Source: Streptomyces sp. V1I1
Lineage (GTDB): Bacteria > Actinomycetota > Actinomycetes > Streptomycetales > Streptomycetaceae
NCBI RefSeq assembly: GCF_030817355.1
Contig: NZ_JAUSZH010000001.1
Location: forward strand, 1,550,001 to 1,614,000
Direction of reading: 5' to 3'
DNA length: 64,000 nt
Position numbers and translations under genes: made by a program. Numbering within the stretch: position 1 is the first letter of the stretch; each line of letters opens with the position of its first letter. Below the pieces are notes generated by a model that worked only from the letters and a program-made list of their open reading frames with translations, made no database searches and was not told the origin of the DNA. Positions 1 through 7,903 of this stretch are shown here, one piece after another.

Positions 1-1898
1 CAGGACGTCGGCTGTACGGAGTCGATCGCACCGCGCCAGACCGTGACATCAACGGTGATGTAGTGACTGGGATCCCCTTCGGGCGACCTCCCCTGGTAGG
101 TCACCAGGCCCACGTTCCCCGTCTCACTCAGCACACAGAACTTCGCGCCCTTCGACAGGTTCTCGATCTTGAGTGTGGTGGCGAACCGGGTCTCGCTCCG
201 GCAGGTCGCCAGGTCGGCGTTCTGGCCGGTGCGCAGCAGGACCAGCTTCGCGTTCTTGGCATCGATCGAGCCGAGGTAGTACTCGTGCTCGAAGTCGATG
301 GTGTTGGCGCTGTCACCCTCAATCGGCTTGACCGGCTCGTCGCCGAGGTTGATGCCGTAGTCGTCCGTCACGTTGAGGCCGTTGTACGTCTTGGGCGTCG
401 GATCCGCGACCGGTTCGGCGGGCTTGGAGGACTGGTCGCCGCCCGGGGTGCCGGGGTCCTGCGTGCCGTCCCCGCTCGCGTCCGGCGAGCTGCCGGCCTT
501 GTCCTGGCCCTGCGACTCGTTGCCCTTGTCCTTGCCCGACAGAGCGAGGTACACGCCGCCGCCGGCCAGCGCACCGATCACCAGGGTGGCGACGACGGCG
601 ATGGCGAGGGTGCTGCCCTTCTTCTTCGGCGCGGCGGGTGCGAGGGGCCCGGAGACCGTTTGGTACGGCTGCGGTTGGTACGGCTGCGGGGGCCGGACGT
701 ACTGGGGTGCCGTCTGCGCGTGCGGGGTGGCATGCGCGTGCGGATAACCGTAGGTCGGCGACTGGGCCGGCGGGCCGAAACCGGGCGGCGGGGTCGCCGG
801 GGTGGACGCCGTCGTGGGCGGCGGAACCGGAGCGGGCGACTGCATCTGGGCCTGGCCGGCGGTCTGGGTGGGCGCGTAGTGGGGCGGCTGCTGGACGGGA
901 GCCTGAGCAGCGGCCTGCGTCGGCGGGTGGGCCGGAGGCTGCACCGGAGCCGGGGCCTGCCCGGCGGGCGGGGTCACCGGCGGCGCGGGCGCCGCCTTGC
1001 GCGTGGTGATCTCGGCGGCGACGGCGCCCGGCAGCCACTCCTCGGGCCGGCGCAGCACCGTTTCCGCATTGGCGGACTGGCAGATGGCGAGGAGGTCGGC
1101 GACAGAAGGCCGGGTCTCGGGGTCCTTCGCCAGGCAGCGGGTCACCAACTCGCTCAGCTGCTCTGGCAGTTCGGTGAGGTCGGGCTCCTCGTGCACGATC
1201 CGGTAGAGCACGCCGTGCGAAGTGCCTTCGCCGAAGGCCGCCTTGCCGGTCGCCGCGTACGCCGCTATCTGGCCGAGCGCGAAGATGTCGGTGGCCGGGG
1301 TGACCTGGCTGCCGGCCGCCTGCTCCGGGGCCATGAAGGAGGGGGTGCCGATGGTGACGCCGCTGCTGGTGAGCGAAGTCGCGTCGGCGGCCCGGGCGAT
1401 ACCGAAGTCGATGACGCGCGGCCCGTCCGATGCGAGCAGGACGTTGGCCGGTTTGAGGTCGCGGTGGACGATGCCCGCGCCGTGGATGACGTGCAGCGCC
1501 TCGGCGATCCCGGCGACCAGCAGCAGCACGGTCTCCACCGGCAGCTTGCCGTGCTGGATGACGGCGTCGGCGAGGGAGGGCCCGGGGACGTAAGCCGTGG
1601 CGAGCCAGGGCTGCTTGGCCTCGGGATCGGCGTCGATGACCGGCGCGGTGTAGAGGCCCTGCACGCGCTGTGCGGCCTGCACCTCCTGCGCGAAGCGGCG
1701 GCGGAATTCGGCGTCTTGGGCGAAGTCCGGCCTGATCACCTTGATGGCGACCGGGCGGCCGCCGGGCGTGTACGACAGGTACACCTTGCCCATGCCACCG
1801 GCACCGAGCCGAGCGGACAGCCGGTATCCGGCGACATTCTGCGGATCTTCTTCGCCCAGCGGCTGGAAGACCGCTCCGTCGTGCGCACGCCCACTCAT
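1..1898 (-). CDS. Serine/threonine protein kinase with membrane anchor (3' end outside window)
   Basis: Reading leftward from ATG 1898 (GGGGGA about 10 nt upstream), this is a Hanks-type kinase. It opens with a glycine-rich loop (GAGGMGKVYLS), the VAIK lysine, HRDLKPANVLL, DFG (VIDFGIA) and the APE segment (SFMAPEQA), so all catalytic residues are present. The kinase domain takes up roughly the first 280 residues. A long Pro/Gln/Ala-rich linker, one transmembrane helix (about residue 440: STLAIAVVATLVIGALAGG) and an extracytoplasmic sensor-like domain follow. No PASTA repeats are visible. It reads open off the left edge, so the C-terminus is unknown. It is probably a membrane receptor kinase; its signal and substrate cannot be told from sequence. 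It is divergent from the MocA-like gene. Confidence 0.93.
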   Translation of the reverse strand, partial: MSGRAHDGAVFQPLGEEDPQNVAGYRLSARLGAGGMGKVYLSYTPGGRPVAIKVIRPDFAQDAEFRRRFAQEVQAAQRVQGLYTAPVIDADPEAKQPWLATAYVPGPSLADAVIQHGKLPVETVLLLVAGIAEALHVIHGAGIVHRDLKPANVLLASDGPRVIDFGIARAADATSLTSSGVTIGTPSFMAPEQAAGSQVTPATDIFALGQIAAYAATGKAAFGEGTSHGVLYRIVHEEPDLTELPEQLSELVTRCLAKDPETRPSVADLLAICQSANAETVLRRPEEWLPGAVAAEITTRKAAPAPPVTPPAGQAPAPVQPPAHPPTQAAAQAPVQQPPHYAPTQTAGQAQMQSPAPVPPPTTASTPATPPPGFGPPAQSPTYGYPHAHATPHAQTAPQYVRPPQPYQPQPYQTVSGPLAPAAPKKKGSTLAIAVVATLVIGALAGGGVYLALSGKDKGNESQGQDKAGSSPDASGDGTQDPGTPGGDQSSKPAEPVADPTPKTYNGLNVTDDYGINLGDEPVKPIEGDSANTIDFEHEYYLGSIDAKNAKLVLLRTGQNADLATCRSETRFATTLKIENLSKGAKFCVLSETGNVGLVTYQGRSPEGDPSHYITVDVTVWRGAIDSVQPTS

Positions 1899-2065
1899 CA
1901 ACTCTTGTCCCCCATGGCCAACTTCAGTATCAGAGGTGCACCTTATCCAAGCGCACGCCTCGCTCTCCACGTCGGACGAGTGGCGTGACCCGGGCGGTTG
2001 CATGCCCTTGCCGACGGACCGCCACCGGCTCGGTACTTCGACCGCATATGAGGTAAGGAGTCCTT

Positions 2066-2671
2066 ATGGCACAACCACCGAAGGAACCGATCGTCGCCGG
2101 ACTGCTGCTCGCGGCGGGCGGCGGGCGACGACTCGGCGGGCGCCCGAAGGCGCTGCTCCGGCACCGGGGCCGGCCGCTGGTCGAGCACGCGGTGCGCATG
2201 CTGCGCGAGGGCGGCTGCGGACCCGTGCATGTGGTGCTGGGCGCGGCGGCCGATCGCGTACGGAAGGAGGCCGACCTCTCCGGCTGCGTACTGGTCGACA
2301 ACCCGGAGTGGGAGGCAGGCATGGGCTCCTCGCTGCGCGCGGGCCTGGAGTCGCTCGACGCCACGGAGGCGGACGCGGCGCTCGTCTCTCTCGTGGACCA
2401 GCCGGGGATCGGTGCGGCGGCAGTGGCCCGCATCCGCGCCGCGTACCGCTCCCGGGATTCGCTCGCGGCCGCCGCGTACGAAGGAGAGCGCGGCCATCCG
2501 GTCCTGTTCGGCGCGCACCACTGGAAGGACATCGCGGCGAGCGCGGTAGGCGACCGCGGCGCACGCGCGTATCTGAAGGCGCACGAGTCCTCGCTCGCGC
2601 TGATCGAGTGCGGCGACATCGCAGAGGCGTACGACATCGACACGGCAGAGGATCTGACGCACCTTGAGTGA
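2066..2671 (+). CDS. MocA-like molybdenum cofactor nucleotidyltransferase
   Basis: 201-aa NTP-transferase (MobA-like fold). The N-terminal nucleotide loop is LLLAAGGGRRLGGRPKALL, the signature of the family that attaches CMP or GMP to molybdopterin. SLVDQPG is the metal/nucleotide motif and GERGHPVLF the MocA-type substrate loop. The start has a clear AAGGAG site. In actinobacteria and proteobacteria, MocA-type proteins build the cytosine-dinucleotide cofactor of xanthine dehydrogenase and related hydroxylases. Location next to aceB and in the same region as the urate genes fits a role in purine oxidation (inference). No xanthine dehydrogenase lies in this window, so partner and nucleotide specificity are not proven. 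Confidence 0.85.
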   Translation: MAQPPKEPIVAGLLLAAGGGRRLGGRPKALLRHRGRPLVEHAVRMLREGGCGPVHVVLGAAADRVRKEADLSGCVLVDNPEWEAGMGSSLRAGLESLDATEADAALVSLVDQPGIGAAAVARIRAAYRSRDSLAAAAYEGERGHPVLFGAHHWKDIAASAVGDRGARAYLKAHESSLALIECGDIAEAYDIDTAEDLTHLE

Positions 2672-2720
2672 ACGGCGTGGCACTCTGCGCCATGGTCTGT
2701 CGACTCAGAGAATCTCGATA

Positions 2721-2760
2721 TCAACAAACCATTGAACTTCCACCATGAGAAAACTACTAT
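2721..2760 (+). promoter_or_regulatory. aceB promoter with overlapping operator
   Basis: An AT-rich island carries TTGAAC at 2732-2737 and TACTAT at 2755-2760, 17 bp apart, a good housekeeping-sigma promoter. TCAACAAACCATTGA (2721-2735) is an imperfect inverted repeat whose right arm is the -35 box. The same motif and placement recur before the OHCU decarboxylase gene at 52727-52741. Overlap with the -35 suggests repression. The leader to aceB is about 120 nt. Confidence 0.6.
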
Positions 2761-2886
2761 CCACTGGTCAGAAGCGCCCGACCCCCAGACGGCGCCCGCG
2801 ACCGCACCTCGGTCATGCGGCACCGAGTGCCGCGTCTGTACGCCCGGCGGCCGCCAGGCACCGCCCGCTGAAGGAAGTGACAGCTC

Positions 2887-4509
2887 ATGTCCGCACCAGC
2901 GCCGTCCCCGCTGGCCATCGTCGAAGCCGAGCCCCTGCCCCGGCAGGAAGAGGTCCTCACCGACGCGGCCCTCGCCTTCGTGGCTGAGCTGCACCAGCGG
3001 TTCACGCCGCGGCGCGACGAGCTTCTCGCCCGTCGCTCCGAGCGCCGCGCCGAGATCGCCCGTACCTCCTCCCTGGACTTCCTCCCGGAGACCGCGGCGA
3101 TCCGTGCGGACGACTCCTGGAAGGTCGCGCCGGCCCCCGCGGCACTCAATGACCGCCGGGTGGAGATCACCGGTCCGACCGACCGCAAGATGACCATCAA
3201 CGCGCTGAACTCCGGCGCCAAGGTCTGGCTCGCAGACTTTGAGGACGCGTCTGCTCCCACGTGGGAGAACGTTGTCCTCGGCCAGCTCAATCTGATCGAC
3301 GCCTACGAGCGGAAGATCGACTTCACCGACCCGAAGTCCGGGAAGTCGTACGCCCTGGGACCGAACGAGGAGCTCGCGACCGTCGTGATGCGCCCGCGCG
3401 GCTGGCACCTCGAGGAGCGCCACCTCCAGTTCGACGGCCGCCCGGTCCCGGGCGCGCTGGTCGACTTCGGCCTGTACTTCTTCCACAACGCCAAGCGCCT
3501 GATCGGCCTCGGCAAGGGCCCGTACTTCTACCTCCCGAAGACGGAGTCGCACCTGGAGGCCCGCCTCTGGAACGACGTCTTCGTCTTTGCCCAGGACTAC
3601 ATCGGCATCCCGCAGGGCACCGTCCGCGCGACCGTCCTGATCGAGACGATCACCGCGGCGTACGAGATGGAGGAGATCCTCTACGAACTCCGCGATCACG
3701 CGGCCGGCCTCAACGCGGGCCGCTGGGACTACCTCTTCTCGATCGTCAAGAACTTCCGTGACGGCGGCGAGAAGTTCGTGCTCCCGGACCGCAACGCGGT
3801 GACGATGACGGCCCCCTTCATGCGCGCGTACACCGAACTCCTCGTCCGTACGTGCCACAAGCGCGGCGCCCACGCCATCGGCGGCATGGCCGCCTTCATC
3901 CCGTCCCGGCGCGACGCCGAGGTCAACAAGGTCGCCTTCGAAAAGGTCAAGGCCGACAAGGACCGCGAGGCGGGCGACGGCTTCGACGGCTCCTGGGTCG
4001 CCCACCCGGACCTGGTCCCGATCGCGATGGCCTCCTTCGACGCGGTACTGGGCTCCAAGCCCAACCAGAAGGACCGCCTGCGCGAGGACGTCTCGGTGGC
4101 GGCCGGCGACCTCATCGCCATCGACTCACTGCACGCCAAGCCGACGTACGAGGGCCTGCGCAACGCCGTCCAGGTCGGCATCCGCTACATCGAGGCGTGG
4201 CTGCGCGGCCTGGGCGCGGTCGCGATCTTCAACCTGATGGAGGACGCGGCCACCGCGGAGATCTCCCGCTCCCAGATCTGGCAGTGGATCAACGCGGGCG
4301 TCGTCTTCGAGAACGGCGAGCTCGCCACCGCGGACCTGGCTCGCAAGGTCGCGGCGGAGGAACTGGCCGCGATCCGCGAGGAGATCGGCGAGGAGGCGTT
4401 CACGGCGGGCAACTGGCAGCAGGCGCACGATCTGCTGCTGAAGGTGGCGCTGGACGAGAACTACGAGGACTTCCTGACGCTGTCGGCGTACGAGCAACTG
4501 CGCGGCTGA
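2887..4509 (+). CDS. aceB: Malate synthase A
   Basis: 540 aa, the usual length of the A-type enzyme. It condenses glyoxylate with acetyl-CoA to malate, the second step of the glyoxylate shunt and the end of glyoxylate-yielding purine catabolism. Visible family features include [14 protein letters not shown] (about 106-119), [13 protein letters not shown] (about 166), the [21 protein letters not shown] substrate-binding stretch (about 200-232), [18 protein letters not shown] (active-site region) and [10 protein letters not shown] near the C-terminus. The ribosome site GAAGGAAG precedes ATG 2887. It has its own promoter and a strong terminator. The last 93 nt and the terminator exist again at 31063-31205. 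In Streptomyces, aceB is known to be co-regulated with the allantoin genes; the operator seen here fits that. Confidence 0.97.
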   Translation: MSAPAPSPLAIVEAEPLPRQEEVLTDAALAFVAELHQRFTPRRDELLARRSERRAEIARTSSLDFLPETAAIRADDSWKVAPAPAALNDRRVEITGPTDRKMTINALNSGAKVWLADFEDASAPTWENVVLGQLNLIDAYERKIDFTDPKSGKSYALGPNEELATVVMRPRGWHLEERHLQFDGRPVPGALVDFGLYFFHNAKRLIGLGKGPYFYLPKTESHLEARLWNDVFVFAQDYIGIPQGTVRATVLIETITAAYEMEEILYELRDHAAGLNAGRWDYLFSIVKNFRDGGEKFVLPDRNAVTMTAPFMRAYTELLVRTCHKRGAHAIGGMAAFIPSRRDAEVNKVAFEKVKADKDREAGDGFDGSWVAHPDLVPIAMASFDAVLGSKPNQKDRLREDVSVAAGDLIAIDSLHAKPTYEGLRNAVQVGIRYIEAWLRGLGAVAIFNLMEDAATAEISRSQIWQWINAGVVFENGELATADLARKVAAEELAAIREEIGEEAFTAGNWQQAHDLLLKVALDENYEDFLTLSAYEQLRG

Positions 4510-4527
4510 ATCTCTGCAATGCACTGG

Positions 4528-4559
4528 ACGCCCCCGGTACCGCGCAGCACCGGGGGCGT
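4528..4559 (+). terminator. aceB rho-independent-type terminator
   Basis: Perfect 11-bp stem ACGCCCCCGGT / ACCGGGGGCGT with a 10-nt loop, 18 nt after the aceB stop. A diverged copy lies at 31174-31205. Confidence 0.8.
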
Positions 4560-4801
4560 TGTGCTGTCGCGAACTGCGCACGCCGCGTCTCTCGCGTGGA
4601 CGGCGAGGACGTCCTCAAACGGCAGTACGTCCTCGGTCTGCCAGTCCCCCATGATTTCCAGCCCGGCACGCTGCAGCAGCTCCGTGAGCTCGACTCTCCC
4701 ACCCGTCATGGGAGCCCATCCTGCCCGAATCCGGCACCGCTACTTCAGTGGCGGACGATCCCGGCCGCGCGGTCGGCCCCGTAGCCCTGATTCGGAGAGA
4801 A

Positions 4802-5272
4802 CTACGCGGTATTCAATGCGAGTTCCGCCCATACGTCTTTGCCGGGGGCGCCGACACGGGGAGTGACGCCCCAGCGATCGGCAAGCTGGGCGACGAGGTA
4901 CAGGCCGCGGCCCGACTCCTCGTCGAGGGGTGGCGGCGCCTCGAAGGCAGCGGGGGTGGGGCATCGCTCGCTGCGGGTGTCGGCGACCTCGAGGCGGAGG
5001 GTGGCCGCGGCGGTCGCGGTGAGGCGGAGGTGGAAGTCCCGGCCGGGGACGTGTCCGTGGCGCACGGCGTTCGCGGTGAGCTCGGCGGCGATGAGGGTGA
5101 CCGTCTCGTTGGGGGCGGAGTCGCACGGGTAGCCCCAGTCGTCGAGCCGGTGCGATACGAGCCGGCGGCCGAGGCGGGCGCCGCGGGGGGTGGAGGTGAA
5201 CTGCATGGAGAACTCGCGTGTGGGGGTGGGGGGTTGTTGGGGTGTCACGTGAGGGGTAATTGCTCGGTTCAT
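4802..5272 (-). CDS. RsbW-like ATP-binding regulatory protein (WhiJ-type cassette)
   Basis: GHKL-type ATPase of the HATPase_c_2 (anti-sigma/RsbW) class. The N-box is IAAELTANAVRHGHV, LEVADTRSE is a G1-like stretch and EESGRGLYLVAQLAD is the G2 region. Streptomyces carries dozens of such small ATPases beside XRE/DUF5753 and DUF397 genes (WhiJ, AbaA-type systems), as here, where it is divergent from that pair. The start is uncertain. ATG 5272 (MNRAITPH) is chosen, but ATG 5206 (MQFTSTPRG) is where similarity to the broken copy at 11894 begins. Neither has a convincing ribosome site. Probable function is control of a regulator by protein-protein contact; the partner is unknown. Confidence 0.8.
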   Translation of the reverse strand: MNRAITPHVTPQQPPTPTREFSMQFTSTPRGARLGRRLVSHRLDDWGYPCDSAPNETVTLIAAELTANAVRHGHVPGRDFHLRLTATAAATLRLEVADTRSERCPTPAAFEAPPPLDEESGRGLYLVAQLADRWGVTPRVGAPGKDVWAELALNTA

Positions 5273-5457
5273 GGCGAAAACGGTGGCGGTGCGTGCGTAG
5301 CGTTGACCAGGAGAGACTCGCTGACGGGCACGGGCTGTACGCGTCATGGGGCGGCGTGTACGCGGCTGAGAGCGTGACCGGCTCAGGGGTGGTGCGTTGG
5401 CCGCGCAGGTGTGATGCGTGGATGTCTGGGCGGGACGGTACGGGAGGTGCGGGGGTC

Positions 5458-6291
5458 ATGGACGATCAGCAGCAGCCGGAGTACGAGTACGAGGCGGGAT
5501 CGGGCATCCTGCACCTCTTCGGGCAGCAGTTGAAGCTGTGCCGGGTACGGGCGGGGCTGGAACGGCCGGAGTTCGGGTCAATGACGGGGTACTCGGCATC
5601 AACGATCGCCTCGTTCGAGCAGGGGCGCCGGATTCCGCCGCCGAGGTTCATCGACAAGGCGGACGAGGTGCTGGACGCGGGCGGGTTACTGCGGGCGAGC
5701 AAGGAGGAGGTGGCGCGGGCGCAGTACCCGGCGTTCTTCCGGGACGCGGCGCGGTTAGAAGCGCAGGCGGTTGAGCTGCACGTGTACGCAACGCATGCCG
5801 TGCCCGGGCTGTTGCAGAGCGAGGAGTACGCACGGGCGGTATTCGCCATGCGGCGCCCGCTACTGGAGGAGGAAACCGTCGTCCAGCGGGTCGCCGCTCG
5901 CCTCGCCAGACAGGAGATCTTTTCGCGGACGCCCCTGTCTACCATCAGCTTCGTCGTCGAGGAATCCGTGCTGCACCGCCCCTTGGGCGGAAGAAGTGTG
6001 ATGCATGGTCAGTTGGAACAGATGCTGCTCTGCGGACAGCGTCGCAATGTCGAGCTGCAGGTGATGCTGACCGACCGCGAGGAACATGCCTGCTTGGCTG
6101 GTCCGTTCACCTTGATCGAGACGAGGGAAGGGCGGAGGATCGCGTACGTTGAGGCGCACAAGGACAGCCGTCTCTACACGGAGCGACAGCCGGTCCGGGA
6201 GATCGAGGAGCAGTACGGGATTCTCCGGGCGCAGGCGCTCACTCCGCGCGAATCGCTGGCCCTTATCGAGAAGTTGCTTGGAGAGAGATGA
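5458..6291 (+). CDS. XRE-family regulator with DUF5753 domain (WhiJ-like)
   Basis: 277 aa. An N-terminal Cro/C1 helix-turn-helix (about residues 15-75; FGSMTGYSASTIASFEQGRR) is followed by the approximately 170-aa DUF5753 domain (QYPAFFRDAARLEAQAVEL, PGLLQSEEYARAV, RQEIFSRTPLSTISFVVEE). The ATG has GGGAGG upstream. It overlaps the DUF397 gene by the ATGA motif, so the two are translationally coupled. This pair plus the divergent ATPase is the classic Streptomyces developmental/antibiotic regulatory cassette. DNA target unknown. Confidence 0.92.
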   Translation: MDDQQQPEYEYEAGSGILHLFGQQLKLCRVRAGLERPEFGSMTGYSASTIASFEQGRRIPPPRFIDKADEVLDAGGLLRASKEEVARAQYPAFFRDAARLEAQAVELHVYATHAVPGLLQSEEYARAVFAMRRPLLEEETVVQRVAARLARQEIFSRTPLSTISFVVEESVLHRPLGGRSVMHGQLEQMLLCGQRRNVELQVMLTDREEHACLAGPFTLIETREGRRIAYVEAHKDSRLYTERQPVREIEEQYGILRAQALTPRESLALIEKLLGER

Positions 6292-6494
6292 ACGTCGAAG
6301 CGCCTGTGCAGACTGTTCCCGAGGCGGCCTGGTTCAAGAGCAGCTACAGCAGTGGCGAGGGCGGCGAATGCGTCGAGGTCGCGGCCTGCCCCGGCACCAT
6401 CCACGTCCGCGACTCAAAGGACAAGGCAGGGCCAACCCTGCTCGTGGCTTCCGAGGGCTGGACAGCATTCGTGGAGTTCGCCGCGCAGGGCTGA
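6288..6494 (+). CDS. DUF397 small protein
   Basis: 68 aa, with the family core WFKSSYSSGEGGECVEVA, then VRDSKDK and WTAFVEF. Proteins of this family are the small partners of XRE/DUF5753 regulators and are thought to modulate them. The start codon overlaps the stop of the regulator. The terminator at 6511 follows. Confidence 0.92.
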   Translation: MNVEAPVQTVPEAAWFKSSYSSGEGGECVEVAACPGTIHVRDSKDKAGPTLLVASEGWTAFVEFAAQG

Positions 6495-6510
6495 GCCCAC
6501 ACAACGACGA

Positions 6511-6540
6511 CCCCGCCACCGGAAGCGATCGGTGACGGGG
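6511..6540 (+). terminator. Terminator between convergent genes
   Basis: Stem CCCCGCCACCG / CGGTGACGGGG (11 bp, one G-U pair) with an 8-nt loop, 17 nt after the DUF397 stop. It could also serve the lipoprotein gene arriving from the other side. Confidence 0.65.
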
Positions 6541-6577
6541 CACCGTCTTGTACGCACCTGTACGTGACAGCAGCGCC

Positions 6578-7630
6578 CTAGCGGACCACCACCGTGCGTT
6601 GCGCGGAGAAGTCGCCCCACTTCCCGTCGGGCAGTTTTGCGGACAGGGATGGAGGTTCAGGCGACTGCATGCCGGACGCGCCGCCGGTGACCGGCCCATT
6701 CGTCTCGTCCTTCTTCCAGGGGCCGACACCGAGCTTCCCCGTCGTGCCCAGGTCGAGCTCCGGGATCACCATCACCGGGTCGGCACCGGGCTTCGCCCAC
6801 ACCCTCACGTATGGGGCGTTCACGGGATTGCCGACACCGGCTTCGACGGTGTTGCGCCAGACCAGACCTGCGTAGGCGCGCTCGCCGGGCTTCAAGACCA
6901 GCAGCTGGGGCACGCCGTCGGCTCCGGTGCCGGTGGCGACAGCGCTGCCGTCATGGAGGATCTTCACGCTGTTGACGGGCTTGTGGCCCTCGTCGAGGAG
7001 CTGGAGCTGCGGGTAGCCGTTGAGCCGGCTGGTTCCAGTGCCGCAGTTCTCCAGGTGGAGACTCACGACGCGGAGTCCCATGGCGGCATCGCCATCATCG
7101 GCGTACACGCGCACTCCCGAGGGCGGGCAGGGGCCCCCTTCGGAGGGTGCTTCGTCGGCGGGGACGCTCCTCACCTCGGCGATCTGCACGCGTGCCTGGC
7201 CGCGTGCGTCCGACGGAAGCCCGCCCATGGCGACGGTGCGCTTCACGGTCCGACCGGACTTGACGGACGGCACTGTCTGCTTCGTACTTGTCAGCGCCTC
7301 TCCGGAATCCGACAGGAACGTGAAGGTGATCGTGTAGGTGAAGGGTTCGGTCTCGTGGTTGGTGACCTCGAACTCGGCGCAAACACGGTCGCCGCCGCTC
7401 AAGCCGGTGATCTTGACTCCGTCCTTCTCCAGACCGGAAGGATCTTCAGGCAGGGCCGAAGTGCCGGGCGCGGCCGGCGTGTCGGAGGTCTGAGCCCCGC
7501 AGGAGGACTTGCCGGGAAGACCCGGGGAGTCCTCCTGCGTCTGCTTCAAGCCGTCGCTCTGCGATCCGCAAGCCGTGAGCAGCAGGACGCCGGCGACGAC
7601 GATGGGAAGGGTGAGGGAGGCACTACGCAT
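6578..7630 (-). CDS. DUF4232-domain secreted lipoprotein with a borrowed C-terminal tail
   Basis: 350 aa. It has a lipoprotein signal with lipobox LLLTACGS, a Ser/Pro-rich linker, a first beta domain (about 70-180) and a DUF4232-like domain (LRVVSLHLENCGTGTSRLNGY; VWRNTVEAG; PVNAPYVRVW). DUF4232 proteins are exported Streptomyces lipoproteins of unknown role. The last residues, LPDGKWGDFSAQRTVVV, are identical to the end of the FnIII lipoprotein at 32278, where they complete an FnIII domain. Here they follow what looks like a natural end (LDLGTTGKLG) through a Gly/Ser/Pro linker. The tail therefore looks transplanted. Confidence 0.88.
   Translation of the reverse strand: MRSASLTLPIVVAGVLLLTACGSQSDGLKQTQEDSPGLPGKSSCGAQTSDTPAAPGTSALPEDPSGLEKDGVKITGLSGGDRVCAEFEVTNHETEPFTYTITFTFLSDSGEALTSTKQTVPSVKSGRTVKRTVAMGGLPSDARGQARVQIAEVRSVPADEAPSEGGPCPPSGVRVYADDGDAAMGLRVVSLHLENCGTGTSRLNGYPQLQLLDEGHKPVNSVKILHDGSAVATGTGADGVPQLLVLKPGERAYAGLVWRNTVEAGVGNPVNAPYVRVWAKPGADPVMVIPELDLGTTGKLGVGPWKKDETNGPVTGGASGMQSPEPPSLSAKLPDGKWGDFSAQRTVVVR
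6588..6640. repeat. 53-bp direct repeat with 32294-32346 (lipoprotein 3' ends)
   Basis: About 50 of 53 positions match the segment 32294-32346 in the same orientation, by eye. It encodes the shared C-terminal residues of two otherwise unrelated lipoproteins. Confidence 0.85.
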
Positions 7631-7845
7631 TCGCCGAGTCGATCAGGACTAGACCACGTCAGGCCGCGACAGAAGTCACACTTCCGGTAACAAGCCTGTC
7701 ACAGGCAAGTGAGCAGTACGGACGGGAGCTTGCCGATGAGAATCTGTTCGTCGGGAGCTCGGCTGGATCCCGAAAGATCACCCGCTCCCGCTTCAGCGCC
7801 CGGAAGAAGGAGCGCGGCGCGGAATGGAGCCACTTCGCGCGGTCG

Positions 7846-7903
7846 CCGGTCACCGGTCACCGGTCACCGGTCACCGGTCACCGAGGATCGAGGATCGAGG
7901 ATC
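7846..7903. repeat. Two adjoining heptanucleotide tandem arrays
   Basis: CCGGTCA x5 (7846-7880) is followed after 2 nt by GAGGATC x3 (7883-7903). The stop codon of the RING protein gene lies inside the first array, so the repeat number can change the C-terminus of that protein. Confidence 0.95.

Noticed and set aside
63..1988. 641-aa open frame on the plus strand
   Set aside because: Antisense to the Ser/Thr kinase; Arg/Gly-rich composition typical of shadow frames in high-GC DNA.
4461..4709. 82-aa minus-strand ORF with a normal-looking start (LTELLQRAGLEIMGDWQTED)
   Set aside because: Overlaps the aceB terminator and gene end in antisense; the first 45 residues look protein-like and may be a gene remnant, but nothing supports expression.
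7659..7853. 64-aa minus-strand ORF between the lipoprotein and the repeat arrays
   Set aside because: No ribosome site, no family resemblance, extends into the tandem repeats; likely non-coding.
7846..7903. CRISPR array
   Set aside because: Direct repeats of 7 bp without spacers; not a CRISPR. The same applies to 29757-29812 and 38803-38874.
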